From: Doryteuthis pealeii
Lineage: Eukaryota > Mollusca > Cephalopoda > Myopsida > Loliginidae
NCBI GenBank assembly: GCA_023376005.1
Contig: CM042145.1
Location: 14,799,222-14,863,221, forward strand
Direction: 5' to 3'
DNA: 64,000 bases
Below the pieces are notes generated by a model. That model did no database searches, had not been told where the DNA came from, and saw nothing but the letters and a program-made list of their open reading frames with translations. Shown piece after piece: positions 24,877-38,300 of the stretch. The translations under genes were made by a program, and so were the position numbers. The first letter of the stretch is position 1. Every line of letters starts with the position of its first letter.

Positions 24877-27800
24877 CCTGGTTGTATTTTCTTATTTCAA
24901 CATTTATTTATTCATCATGGAATATGAAGGTAATTTATGAGGAAGTGCGTCCCAGTCTCCTGCCTCGAGAGTTGCTGCCCGGTGACTATTAAAATAACGA
25001 CCCAGCTCAGTCTATTCAAAACTATCCATCTTCATATCTATCTATCTCAATTTGTTCATATTTATCTATATTACTTTAAATACTAAGATTTTTTTTTATT
25101 CATGTTTGTTTAATGTCTTGTTTTTAGTTTAAATAAACAAGAATTACAACAAAAAAAGAAGCGACCCCCCCCCCCAAATACATTTACTTGTTGAAAATAT
25201 CTATCTATCTCCATTTGTTCGTATCTATCTATATTATTTTGTTTGTTTATCTATCTATTTATCTCAGTCTATTCAAAACTATATATCCATCTTCATATCT
25301 AAACAAGAATTACGACAAATTACAATAAACAAGAATTATGATGAGCTGGGGTTGTTATTTTGATAGTCACCGGGTAGAGGTTTTTGAGGCGGGAGACCGG
25401 GACGCACTTCCTCATAAATTACCAATATGAATATAGAAACTCAACAACAATATTACAGAATTGGGTTTCCCTGTTCCGGTACTCTCTTCAGCCCCATGAA
25501 ATAGGATTTGAGAGGAAAACATTATTCCAGTGATTAGGAAATGAAATCAGTAGTGAAGAAGTGGCTCAAAGAACAGTCAACAGAATTTTACAGGGCAGGG
25601 ATACATGCTCTCATTCAAAGGTGGAACATTGCTATTGAGAGAAATGGTGACTATGTGGAGAAGTAGGGATGTGATCCAAAGAGGACCAGCTTCATTTTGA
25701 TGTATGATACATGTTCCTGTGTTGGTAATTATACCTGTCCTAAATAAAATGGCATTACTTTTTGACTCGTCCTCGTATGTTATGTTATGTCTTTTTGAAT
25801 TACATAAGAAAAATGATCACATGCAATTTTGATAGGAAGTACAAAACAGTTTTTGGCAGTGATTATGACTACACAGTAAAGCTTTATTTTCATGCAAAAT
25901 ATGATGGCCAAACAAAAAGCAAATTAAGAAATTATACAATGCAGTGTGTCAGGGTCGTAAATAAGACGTGTCTTATGACACTCATTTTGTGACACAGTGA
26001 AATATTTCCCCAATAAAAACATTAAAATTATAAAGTCTCTTTTGCACGGTTCCCACTAGTATTACATGAATAACTAATTTTTAGTATAAAAGAGACTTTA
26101 TAATTTTAATGTTTTTATTGGGGAAATATTTCACTGTGTCGCAAAATGAATCTCATAAGACACGTATGATAATTTGACTATTACAATGTTTGATATGTTT
26201 AAGAGCTATTGCTTAATAGTTCAATATTTTATATATTGAACTATTAAGCAATAGCTCTTAAACACATCAAACATTGTAATAGTCAAATTAATATAATAAT
26301 AGGTATAATAATCTCTGGCAAAATTCTTTCTTTTTCTTTTTTCTCTTCTTTTTTCTAACTTTATTTTTCTTTCTTTCTTTTTTCTTTCTTTTTTTCTATT
26401 TCATTGAAACAGATGATAAGTGCTATTGCTTCCTATCTCTCTCTTTTCTTTCTTTCTTTCTTTCTTTCTTTCTTTGTATATTTGCTTTCTTTCCTCCCTC
26501 TGATCTGTAGCACATTCTTTTTCTTCCCTTAAAATTACAACAATATGGTCCATTATCTATCTAAGGCGATGACAGGGCATATTATTTGAACACGTGCATT
26601 CATATCTTATGAATCCAAACGGAATAGTCCATTACTTATCTGAGGTGATGACAGGGCGTGATATATGTAAGTAGGTACTATCATATTAATATATAGATTA
26701 AAGACCCTAATATCATCATCATCATCATCACCATCGGTCTTGTAACCTCAGGGTGGGGTTTGTAGGGGTATCACTGATGACTCTTTGATAAATCAGCCAC
26801 TGTCTATCTCAGCCTGCACTTAGTAAAAGACAGGCCAGTACATTCCTGGTTATCTTCCCACCTTTTCTTCTGTCTGCCTCTGATAATTTTAATTATAAAT
26901 GATAGCTAGTAAAAACAGTTAAAATTTAATTCTAATTATATTTTAGGGGTTAAATATTACTAATTTATAGTATTTCATTGTTCTTTTTTGTATTTATCCT
27001 ATTTCAAATTAATAACTATTTAAGAAAAATTCTAATTTATTTAGTTAAATTTAATGTTGTAATTCTAATGATATTTTAGTGACCGACCCAACCTATGTTT
27101 ACATTTGCAGATCGATTCAAATCTATTATTTAAAAGATTTTTCTTATCCAGGAATTTGATTATAGTTAACTTTTCTTGTAGACAAAGGTAGCAAGAATCA
27201 TTTAGAGATCTGCACACATTTGATTTTCGTAAGATATTCCTTTCAATAATTGGTGTCATATTTTGATCTTTTAAATCCCAAATATATCTAGATAAAGTTG
27301 TTGCATTTCTAAGCTTAATATTAGTAAATGAATGCTTATGGTTTGTAAATCTAGTTTTGAACAACAACTTTGCCTTGCAGTATACTTTTTGCTTGGTCTG
27401 ATGATCTTGTCACATGTGCATGCCACATCATTTTTCTTTTCTTCACGATATTAAACAATATATTAAGCATCATATTTTAGTGAATTCATATAAACCATTA
27501 CTTATTGTATCCCTACACTAGTATTTCTTTTATCTATTGCTTTTCATCACAAAGCAAGTATCTTACTTCATATTCAATATTAATCTTATAACTTAGAGAC
27601 AGCATTTAAAAATGTCATTAATTGTCCCATTAATTGTTTCCTATTTTGATTTTAACCTAAGACAATATGTAGGGAATAGTACTCTCCTTTGCTTTGGGGA
27701 CAGGAAGTAGAAAAAATAACGTCCCTGGTCGGGTTGAGTGGAAGACTCTCTTTACCGTTTTGGTACCAACGAGTGAGCCTCGTAGAAGCAAGCTCTTATC

Positions 27801-30800
27801 TCAGTCCTCGGTGACTGAAGGAATTCCTCCTCAGTGAGGGAGTCACAACTGAAGACTCAACGTGAGCACCCCCCTCAACGAGGGAGATATAAGAACTATG
27901 AGTACTGCCCCTAGTACTTGTTATATTTTCTGTTATTTTATTAACATGTAAACACAATAACAGACAATATAACAAGTATTAGGGGCAGTACTCACAGTTC
28001 TTATATCTCCCTCGTTGAGTCTTCAGTTGTGACTCCCTCACTGAGGAGGAATTCCTTCAGTCACCGGGGACTGAGATAAGAGCTTGCTTCTACGAGGCTC
28101 ACTCGTTGGTACCAAAACGGTAAAGAGTGTCTTCCACTCAACCTGACCAGGGACGTTATTTTTTTCTACTTCCTGTCCCCAAGGCACAGGAGTGTTCTAG
28201 TCCCTACAAATAAAAAAAATAAAATAAAAGGAACTTTCATTGCTTTTTCTTGAGTACCCGAAACTCAATTCATTGAGTTAGTTTGAGGTCAAATTTTATC
28301 AGCAATTTGATCTTAGAAAATCACAACATTTTAAACTTTCTCCCTTTGCATATCTTTTTTAGTCAGGTTCCAAATCAGTAAAATTGCCAAGTTTTAAAAA
28401 ACATTCTCAGTTGTTTAAAACCAAGCTTAAAAGTGAAAGTTAAAATTCAAAATCAAATTTAAAATCAAACATTAAACAAGGACGTTAGAATATTTTCCAA
28501 AAACTGGTATATTTTCTAAAAAAAAAAAAAAAAAAAAAATCGACCCAAAATATATTCCAATTTTGTATGTTAACGAGTAACCTCCCTTGACTCATTTAAA
28601 CACTTGATTATTTCCCTTGCATTGAGTAACATTGTAACCTGAGAATTGCAAAATATTGTCATAATTCTTTCAAACATTGTCATAATATTTCAATGGAATG
28701 ACATGTTAAGTTGGAATTGAAAATAGGTAAATGCTTCATTATTTTCATATTGTGATTTCCTTTGAGGTTTTTATATCAGTATTTTAATGCAGAAGAGAAG
28801 AGAAATAGAGAGGCAAAAATAGACTGTCCTGACAAGGACAACTCTATCTCACTTGTCGTTTCAGACAAACAGGTTAACAAATGAGGAAACGTGGAATTTG
28901 CTACAGTGGGTAAGACACCTATGCTATCACTATACGGCTTGTGTACATGTGAATAAGACTGTTGAATGGAATTCCATTTGCGAATAAGCCACAAAGTGTA
29001 TGTTTTAACACAAAAAAATATCATAAAATATGTTCTTAATAATAATTAAGTTAATTTCAAATAATGCGCAAGCACAATTCAGAACACATTTTATGATATT
29101 TTCATGTTAAAACATACAGTTGTATTGATTTGAACAAATTCGTATTTTCAGTGTAGATTTACGGTGAAATGAAAATGGCCGACCAAAACGTAATAGCACG
29201 GCCAGAATTCGAACTCGCTTACTATGACATCACTGTCCAGCACGTTAGCTATTATACATTTGTTAAATGATTAATGACAAATGAATTGTGGCTGAAAAAA
29301 TAACTTTTATTTTATTTTGATAACTTTTTATTTGTATATAATATAATCCAAAAGAAATAACAAATTGTCATTATATTTAAACTCACTTGCGTCTTTGGCT
29401 TCCATTGGAAGTGCTATTATTAAACTCTTCAATCTTTCCCACAGCCATTAAAAAAGAGGCATACACAGGGTCTAGTGAGTGGGTGAGTCTCTCAACTCAC
29501 AGAAAAATATTTAAAAAAGCACTAATAAACAAAAAATGGATGGTGCAGAAAAAGTTTAAGCTGCGGATTAAAAAAAAGAAAGCATCAAAACAATAACAAA
29601 CACAATAAATAATACTTTTTTTTTAGAAAAATGGCAAAGCTTTTTACAAGAAAGTAGATATTTATCAATATTCCTTTGATAAAATGTCATAAAATCCTGT
29701 AAATTATAAAGTTACATTATAAAGCCTATTTTGTATAGCATAACAATTAATAGTGGATATTTGTCTAGTACGATAATTTGCATAGTGTGGTTGGGAATAG
29801 AGGAAAATGTGGATATAACAACACAAATGACTATGTTCAATTGATATTTCACCTCATTATTGGTTGTTCTGTTTTTATAGCAAAAAGGTAAATGGGTGGG
29901 GGAAGGGAAAGAAAAGGGGATGGGTTATTGGTGGGTAGTCTAGGGGAATGAGAAGAAAGTTGGGAGGGCTTGGAATGTGTGGAAATGGTGTTTTCATTTT
30001 TTTATGGGGTCAGTCAGTTGACCTTTGTGACAGAGAACACAAGGTGAGTGGCGAATATCAAGGCCTGCCGTATTTCAAGGAAGCGGGCCTGATATGTAGG
30101 ACTGTAGAATCGAATGCGAACGGGTGACACATTGGCACCGAAGTCGAGATGCTACAGTCTCGGATGTAAGCGCCAGGTGCCCGGATGATAGCTATGAGGA
30201 TTCCGGCGGCCGGGATTGGCTTGACAATCTCGTGTGTGGGGCGCAGACACCTGGATGTTGGGAGAAACTAGTATAAGTAGAATGGGGTGACGGCAGGAGA
30301 GTTGCGATTTTGAGTTGCTGAAGATTTTACGACGACGGATTTTTAGCTGCTAAAGATTTTTGACGGCGACAACATTGTTGCCCCCCCCCTTTCAACAAGT
30401 AGAATATTTTTCTTTTTCCCTCTATTTTTTTTTTCATTCTAGAACCTTGAAGAGAAATTTTTTTATGTTTAGAGAGTGGGTCAAATGTATGAGGTCAAAT
30501 GTGTCACCAAGGGGCCGAGGAGAGTCGTAGGAAATGGACTCATCAACCTGAGTTCAAATCCTAGATGAGACTGTTTGAATTTCACATAATTTATTTTGTT
30601 CAATTTTTTGTCTCTGTATCATCTGAAAAATGACTGAAAATTCAAATTGATTGATTGTTCTTGACAGTAATATAAAATGGAGCCAATTTTATTAACATCA
30701 ACTTTCGAAATAGAACAAATAAAATAAATGTGTGACTGAGTGCTCTAAGGAAAAACAATGCTCGCGTGCAGGATGTGCTGTGTTCGATTATTTTTCATGA

Positions 30801-31208
30801 ATATTAAAGTTTACTGGAAATGATTTTCTGGCTGTTTTCATCGATACAAAGATGCATGTAAACCTTTCACTGATCTCGATTTTCATTTAATTCATTGCAC
30901 ATTATTCAACGCTACCAATTCACAAGATGAAAACTTAACATATATAGATCCATTTGTGTGGTGTAATCGTTAGAGTCGTTGGAAATAGACTTGTCGACCT
31001 GAGTTCAAATCCTGGACGAGGCTGTCTGCATTTTATGTAATGCTAATACCTTTGGGAAAGGTATGCATCCAACTACTCTCCCTCCAGCTATGGGTAAATA
31101 GAAGGGCAGACTGGGCTCTTTAATCTTGGTTAGGTAACCAGTCTAGAGAAAAATGCTGAATTCAAACCTGTTAAACTTTGCTTAAGAAATTGACCTTACA
31201 GAGGCTTT

Positions 31209-31281
<73 letters not shown>

Positions 31282-33946
31282 ATATTTATGAATATAATAT
31301 TATACATATATATATATTTATATATATATATATATAATATTATAATTATCATATCATGATATTGGTAAATAGTAGGGCAGACTGGGCTCTTTAACCGTGG
31401 CTTGGTAACCAGTCTAGGAGAAGGAAAATGCTGAATTCAAACCTGTTAAACTTCACTTAAGAAATTGACCTTGTGTCACTGTCACATTCTACTCGTGCGG
31501 AGACAGATTGTACTCTTACAGATAGGGCCAGTTCTTGGGTTTCATGTCCCCCTCCAAATGTATGTTACGTGGTCTCCACTCAACAAAATATCAGTTTTCA
31601 TAAAGTAGTATTCATATAAAATATATAAAACATGCCCTTCCGGGTACACCAAGCAGGCTTGACCCCGGTTGGGGATTCGCGGATAGTACACATGGACACT
31701 GCTTGTAGAATGTCGTAAATGGATCGCAAAAAGAAACATACAAATTTGGTATCAATGAAGGAGGCAGCCAGTTCCAGTAAAATAAACTTTTAAATCTATC
31801 AAATGAAAAATATTTTCGTTGCTTTAAAAAAAAAAGAAAAGAAGCTTGTTTTATTTGATACAATAGACTTTAATTTACATACTTTGCCTATGGTCGGGTG
31901 GTTCGTGATGTTCAAATCATTATAAAATTCCGCGAATGTGCCCAATGACGTAATGAATAAGCCAGTCACTGATTCAACGGGACTACTGAACATGTATTTA
32001 CACATTCCATTGAAAAGGATATACATAGCTGAAAGTAAGATAAAGAAAAACAAACAAAAAACAATATTACATGACATTGAAGAAGATTGGTTCTGTAGTG
32101 TATAACGACATAACAAGATTAAGGGAAATCTCGGTATGGTGAGATCCCTAAATAGGGACTATCATTACTAACATGGCGTAATGAACCACACAGGGTAATT
32201 ATGAACTTTTATTTAGTAAATTAGGGTGTCCCAGAAAAAACAGAACCCTCAAATTTTGTAATAAAACTGTTAATTTTAACTAGGGGGGGGGGTTAGGGTT
32301 AGATTTAGGGTTAGGGTTGGGGTTAGGGCTAGGGTTAGGGTTGAAGTTAGGGTTTGGGTTCTGTTTTTTTCTGGGTTACCCTGTACAGGGTGACCTAGAA
32401 AAAAACAGAACTCAAATTATTTATTCATTTTCCCATTAAACTAACCCTAAACACTAAACCTCAACCCTAACCCTGAACCCCAACCCAAACCCTAACCCTA
32501 ACCCTAACCCTAAACCCCCCTAGTTAAAATTAACAGTTTTATTACAAAATTTGTGGGTTCTGTTTTTTCTGGGACACCTTAATTTACTAAACAAAAGTTC
32601 ATAATTACCCCACACAGACCATATAATAGATGCTCCCGTAAATAAAACCTGTTGTTAAAGTGTTAACCCGGATTTTGTTCACTACAGGTACCATCTATAA
32701 TTTTTAAAAGGTCATCCAAAACGCCATAATTTTATGGGACAGTGTTTTTCAACCTTTTTTTTTTTTTTACTGCGACTTATAGCCAGAACAACAATTTGAA
32801 TTGCGACCCATAAAAACCTATGTGTAATGATATGAAACTAGCAGGACCTGTAGATATACAACAGCATGATAATTTAATTATTACAACATTTGATATGTTT
32901 ACTTAAGAGCTATTGCAAAACAGTTCAATATGTAAAAACTATAATAATCTTGATTTAACCCGCTCTCACACTGTTGAGAATTTTCTAAGTTCAGAGCCCC
33001 ATTCCTCTAAGGATTTATCAAAAAATGGCTAAAAATTTCCTTTTCATTTAAAGTTACCTGAGTTATTTCCCTTGAATTAAAGACTTCTAAATATGTTTAA
33101 TATTACATTTAAACAAAGGCTATCATTTTTAGTGGATTAGGAAAACGAATGTGACTTCCGGGTTGTAAAAGTGATTGTAAAATATTGACATTGATTTGCC
33201 AATAAAAATCTGGGAGGAGGCGTTTAGAATACCTACATTAATTTGCTGACAAAAACGTGACTTGGAAAATATCTAAGTTGGGTCGGAAATTTTCCTGATG
33301 CTGGCTTGCTAAAACTAAAATTATGGCAAAGATCAAAATTACCAAAATATATTCCACAATTCACAATTTCAATATTACAAATAAAAAAAACATGTAATAA
33401 AATGGGACAAATAAGAAATCTGCGATTCAGTGACACCAGATAATCTGGATTTACATATTTTGCATTGGATCTTGATAACGGACGGAAGATTTATGAACAC
33501 GCGTATTAATATATGCATAACATGTAAAGAAGTTATATTAAAGTTGGAAGGCTTACAGTAACCTTGCAGCATGAGGTACATGAGTGTACATAGAAATGTT
33601 ATGACAAAGATGTAAAACGATAACAATATTTATTCCTTAAGTGACAGAGAAACACATACAAGACAAAGATATACAAAGCAGATACATAACGCTCTATAAG
33701 AGGAAATAGGCGTTATTTTTGTAATATCTGGTGAAAATTGGCTGATGTATTTGCCATATGTCATTGACCAAGTACTTTCCGCCATATCGTGGGCCATCTT
33801 CAGGGTATTTTATATTACAAAATATATTATATTTAATATTACAAAAATAATCCGGCAATACGAAAAAACAAAGGACAAAACTTGCAGACAAAAAATGGCT
33901 GCATTATTTAACAATATATGCCTACAAGAAAAAATGCTGCCTAAAT

Positions 33947-34009
<63 letters not shown>

Positions 34010-34331
34010 TATAGATAAAAGGATATGATAACAACACAATATGCTGTTAAATTGAAAAGATTTTATATCATATTCATAGCTAATATTGAACAATATTTCG
34101 ATTTATAAAAATCATCTTCAGAGCTTGTTTATACTCATATTATTTTCGTCTCCGCTATTGATAAGTCTGGAGATAAACAAGCTCTGAAGATGATTTTTAT
34201 AAATCGAAATATTGTTCAATATTAGCAATGAATATGATATAAAATCTTTTCACTTTAACAGCATATTGTGTTGTTTTCATATCCTTTTATCTATACTCAT
34301 ACCGTCGGATTCATTTCCTTTCTCTTAACTT

Positions 34332-34397
<66 letters not shown>

Positions 34398-35330
34398 TAT
34401 TATAATGGAGATTGTGTGTTTTTCTGTCTGTAACCGAAACTATATTCCTACTCAAGTCACAATTCTCTTAGTTATTGACATCACATTCTCCATGATTTTA
34501 TTTTTATCTAAACCTCAATTATTAATAAAATTGCCTTTCATTATTAATACTGTTAACTATGTCTACATACTAACAACATGCAATTATGTTTATATATACA
34601 GCAAAATAGCGGTTTACAGTGTGAACGGGAAGGCTAATTTGCATATTAATATTAAAAAATCGAATTTAATAAATATGTGCTTAGTATTATTGGTTTCTAA
34701 TTGTTTGGTTTTATTTTAATGAATATAAGCAAAAATCTCTTCAAAAATCTTAAATGAAATCCATTAACAAGAAAAGATAACTGTCATTTTATTCTTTACT
34801 TCCTCTTTTAACTAAATACTTAAATTAGAAAAAATAACAATGAAAGACGAGAGTGATGGAAGAGTAAGTTTCAGTTGTTCCATTTTTTATTATACTCCCT
34901 CTGTTTCAAATCTTTTATTATACTCCCTCTGTTTCAAATTTTTATCTGTATTCTCATTTAGTTTCATTAGCCTTTCTAATTTAATACAATATTTTATTAC
35001 ATTAAAACTTAAATACTTGCACCCGGAGGGTGCATATATTTGCTAGTATATATAATTGTTTCAAGACGAATATTCAAACAATATTTACCTTGAGAAAAGC
35101 CAATGACGAAGAAACTGTAAATTACAAAGAATCTCAACAAATCTCCTTTGATCATGGCGTATACCATCACCACGAATGGACCGACTATACGGAAACCTCT
35201 GCAATGAAAATAAATTGGGTTCAACTGTAAAACATTGAAGAGTTTTCAAGTAAAACAATGAAGGTGTATTTTGAATTGATTATTAGAATTCTATCTCAAA
35301 AGACAAAAGAGGCATCAAATAATGCAACAC

Positions 35331-35379
<49 letters not shown>

Positions 35380-38300
35380 TGTGTGTGTGTGTATCTACTA
35401 CAGAGTAAAAGGGGGTTAGCAAGCTCTTCCCAGAAGTCATTACTCTTGACTGGATTACTTAGCTCTACTATTTTATGTTAGTCACCCTTTTTCCTGTTGG
35501 AATTTTTTGTATATATATATTTACCAACCTCCGCACGAGCAGGATACGACACAATGTCAATTTCTTGAGCCGAGTTCAACAGGTTTGAATTCAGAGTTTT
35601 CCTTCTCCTAGACTGGTTACCTAGCCATGGTTAAAGAACCGAGTCTGCCCTGCTATTTACCCATAGCTGGAGGGAGAGTAGGATTCATACTTTTCCCAAG
35701 GGTATTAGCGCTAAGTGAAATGCATTTACCACCTCCAGGATTTGAACTCGGGGCGACGAGTCCATTTCCCATGACCTTAACCATTACACCACGCTATTTT
35801 TTGTATATAAGGTGTGCTACAATACACCACTTAAATTTATAGACCAAGCGAGGTCACGTGGTTTATGCCTCAGCCATTCAATCGCCCGAAAGCGTGGCTG
35901 GTTGACTACTTAATCACTGATACCGAGAGACGTCCATTTGCAATCATTGACGAAGGACTTGCCATACTGAGGAGCACCAAGCAACAACCAAAGGATTCTT
36001 TACCGTAGATCGAAACTACGCTTAACAGAAAGGATCTCCGCTGGACAAGCGCTCGTGCTTGAAGCCTAAATGATGGCCCGTAAAATCGTAACATTTTCAA
36101 ATGAAGATTATCAAGTCTAAGTACCGTTCCAACATAAATGATGATCATTTGGAAGTATGCTAGAGACTGGCTACCAGCAGTTACTGTCTGGACTATGCCA
36201 CTCTGGCTGACTCCATCAGAGTAACGTAGTGACCATAAATGTATTTAATTGTATTGTACCGTAAGGGTTCATGCAGTGATGCAAGGTACACGAAACATAT
36301 ATTGTATAAATAAAGTATACTCAGTACATATATAAATTGATATATTTAGCATTATTTAATACAGGTGTGGCGTTAGTTTCGTATTTTGCCTGGAGAGTTG
36401 TCTGCCCGTTTAGTTCGCTGGTTCCCGCTAGGGGCCTGTTGTATTTAAGCGGCTGGTTTGAACGTCTCTTCCTCTCTTTTCCGGTTGCTCGACCCACGAG
36501 GCATCACTATAGGTTAGACTCTGGTCTACCCCCTCTTGTTGGGCTTTGGCCCCCCTTACATTACTGTAAGTGATTTATACAGCATGGACTATTCTTAGTC
36601 TCATGTCTGTACTTTTATGTTTTTCCCTTTTACCTTTGTATGTATGTTTATGTACACCTTGTATTATGTACCCTGTTTATCCATGTGCTGTATACCTATT
36701 AAATGTTTTGTATATCAACCCTTGTCGGAGTTTGTATCTTCAAGTATAATATCACCTTAAACCTTACACAGGTAGATGATTTTGATCAGGTAATTCTAAA
36801 AGTATCTCGCAAGACGAAAAAGTGTTGGTACCCCTGATTTAGCTGAAGAGATGCAAATAGACGCTGCATGTTTAGAACCAATATAATAGGATCTACAAAG
36901 AAATCCAGATCAGCGCTTTTCTCTCGGCACAAACGCAGAAGATTAACCCGCTTTTGTCGAATGGTCCGTCATCTTATAAATGGAAGACAGTTTATATGCA
37001 AATCAAACATTGGCAAACGTGCGGTTTTTTTTTTACTTATTGTCAAGAGTTCTAGAAATTGATTGATTTTTGTTTAATTATTGAATTATATTATTTAATC
37101 AGTAAAAATCAATAACTAAATTCTGTGCGTTTCTTAATTATAAACATATTAAGGTGTATGCAAGATTTCAATGCTCTTTTTTTCTGAGTTATAAGACGAC
37201 ACGCATGTACCACAACATTCCTTTATATATATATATATAGATGTGTGATGTGTAATTATTTGACCATACCTGCAGAAGAAGAGAAAATATGGTGCAGTAC
37301 ACAGAATGGCCATAACTCCTATGATGTCTTCGTAGTTGTAGCTGCAAGTGAATCGACCGGGAATCATGATGAGAACGAGGAAACACGACATAAGAAACAT
37401 GGCTTTCCCTGGGGCTCCTCTCTGATAACAAAAAAAAAGATAGTGGTTAATTAACAAAGAAAGATGTATTTATGATTTTATACAACAAATAGTCCGCCCT
37501 GTCGGCTGGGGCGTTAGAATGCACCGACTGCACCTCTGCAGAGGGGTAAGACTCCCCCAATGGGGCCACCTGTTGGCCGTGGATGGCAACCCGTGATGCT
37601 TAAGGATAGAGCCCAGGTGGATGAGCAGTTCATGACATGCAATACTCCACTTTGGCCCTATCTTGGGCTAGACGGGCGGTCGGAGAGGCCCCCTTCGATC
37701 AATCGGCTGGTCACGTCAAGCCCTAGCACCTATATGATTGTCCCAACCCTATTGCCCTTATGGCAAGCCCCAACCCCTTTTATCATATGGGTGCTAGAAG
37801 GCGGTGGCTGAGAGTCTACATGTCCTGGGAATGACGTTAAAATCTATCTGATGGTGAGGTTCCAGTTTTGGAGGTTTGGGGAATGTGGAGCACCCCTTCA
37901 TCACCATTGCTCCCTGGTCCACTCTGACCCGGAGTGGTAGTACCTGTTAGGGTCCCATCTATGGGTTAAATAGAAAAATGTATTTATAAAAAAATTGTAT
38001 TATCCATTAAGAATTGATTTATTTCAAAACTTTATCGGCATTAAATGACCCACTGAGGTTGATATGACATAAAACAAAACAAACCAAACCAAACAACAAA
38101 TAGTCAACAAGTCCGTTCAGGAATTAAGAACAAGTCCTTTCTGTTGGAAGTTAAGTTTGCACGAAATATATTAAGAGAAATAACAAAGTAGATATTGGGG
38201 CTCTTAAAATCTCCCGGTGGTAAGCAAATAATTTCGGATGAAAGAAGACGATAACAACAGTTGAAGATTAAAGTAACATATATTCAAAAGGTACAAAAAG

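Larger units (their letters stand above)
24621..31882 (-). other. TRPV intron 10
   Basis: 7.3 kb with the fold-back elements, mariner, LINE and Penelope-like remnants listed separately. Stretches 28210-29170 and 29270-29785 show nothing beyond AT-rich sequence and an A run at 28518-28540. Confidence 0.85.
34010..34300. repeat. Fold-back element with a hammerhead-like motif in each arm
   Basis: Arms of about 120 bp (GAGTATAGATAAAAGGATAT, ACAACACAATATGCTGTTAA, CAATATTTCGATTTATAAAA) are inverted around about 40 bp. (AC)n(AT)n microsatellites lie on both outer sides. A diverged single copy of the arm is at 47700-47850. The right flank CCGTCGGATTCATTTCC also recurs near 56747. Confidence 0.88.
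32029..35088 (-). other. TRPV intron 9
   Basis: Holds the telomere-like fold-back, the hammerhead-like motifs and microsatellites. 32830-33000 and 33425-33530 are pieces of the CTAGCAGGACCT repeat. 34400-35030 shows nothing except a short tandem TTTATTATACTCCCTCTGTT at 34887-34937. Confidence 0.85.
35199..37269 (-). other. TRPV intron 8
   Basis: SINE A, family E repeat and, at 36340-36740, a GC-richer LTR-like block with GTATTTAAGCGGC and GTAATGTAAGGGG-type sequence. 36760-37260 shows nothing recognised. Confidence 0.8.

Noticed and set aside
31799..32116. 105-codon open frame as a separate small gene
   Set aside because: It is TRPV exon 10 read through into both flanking introns.
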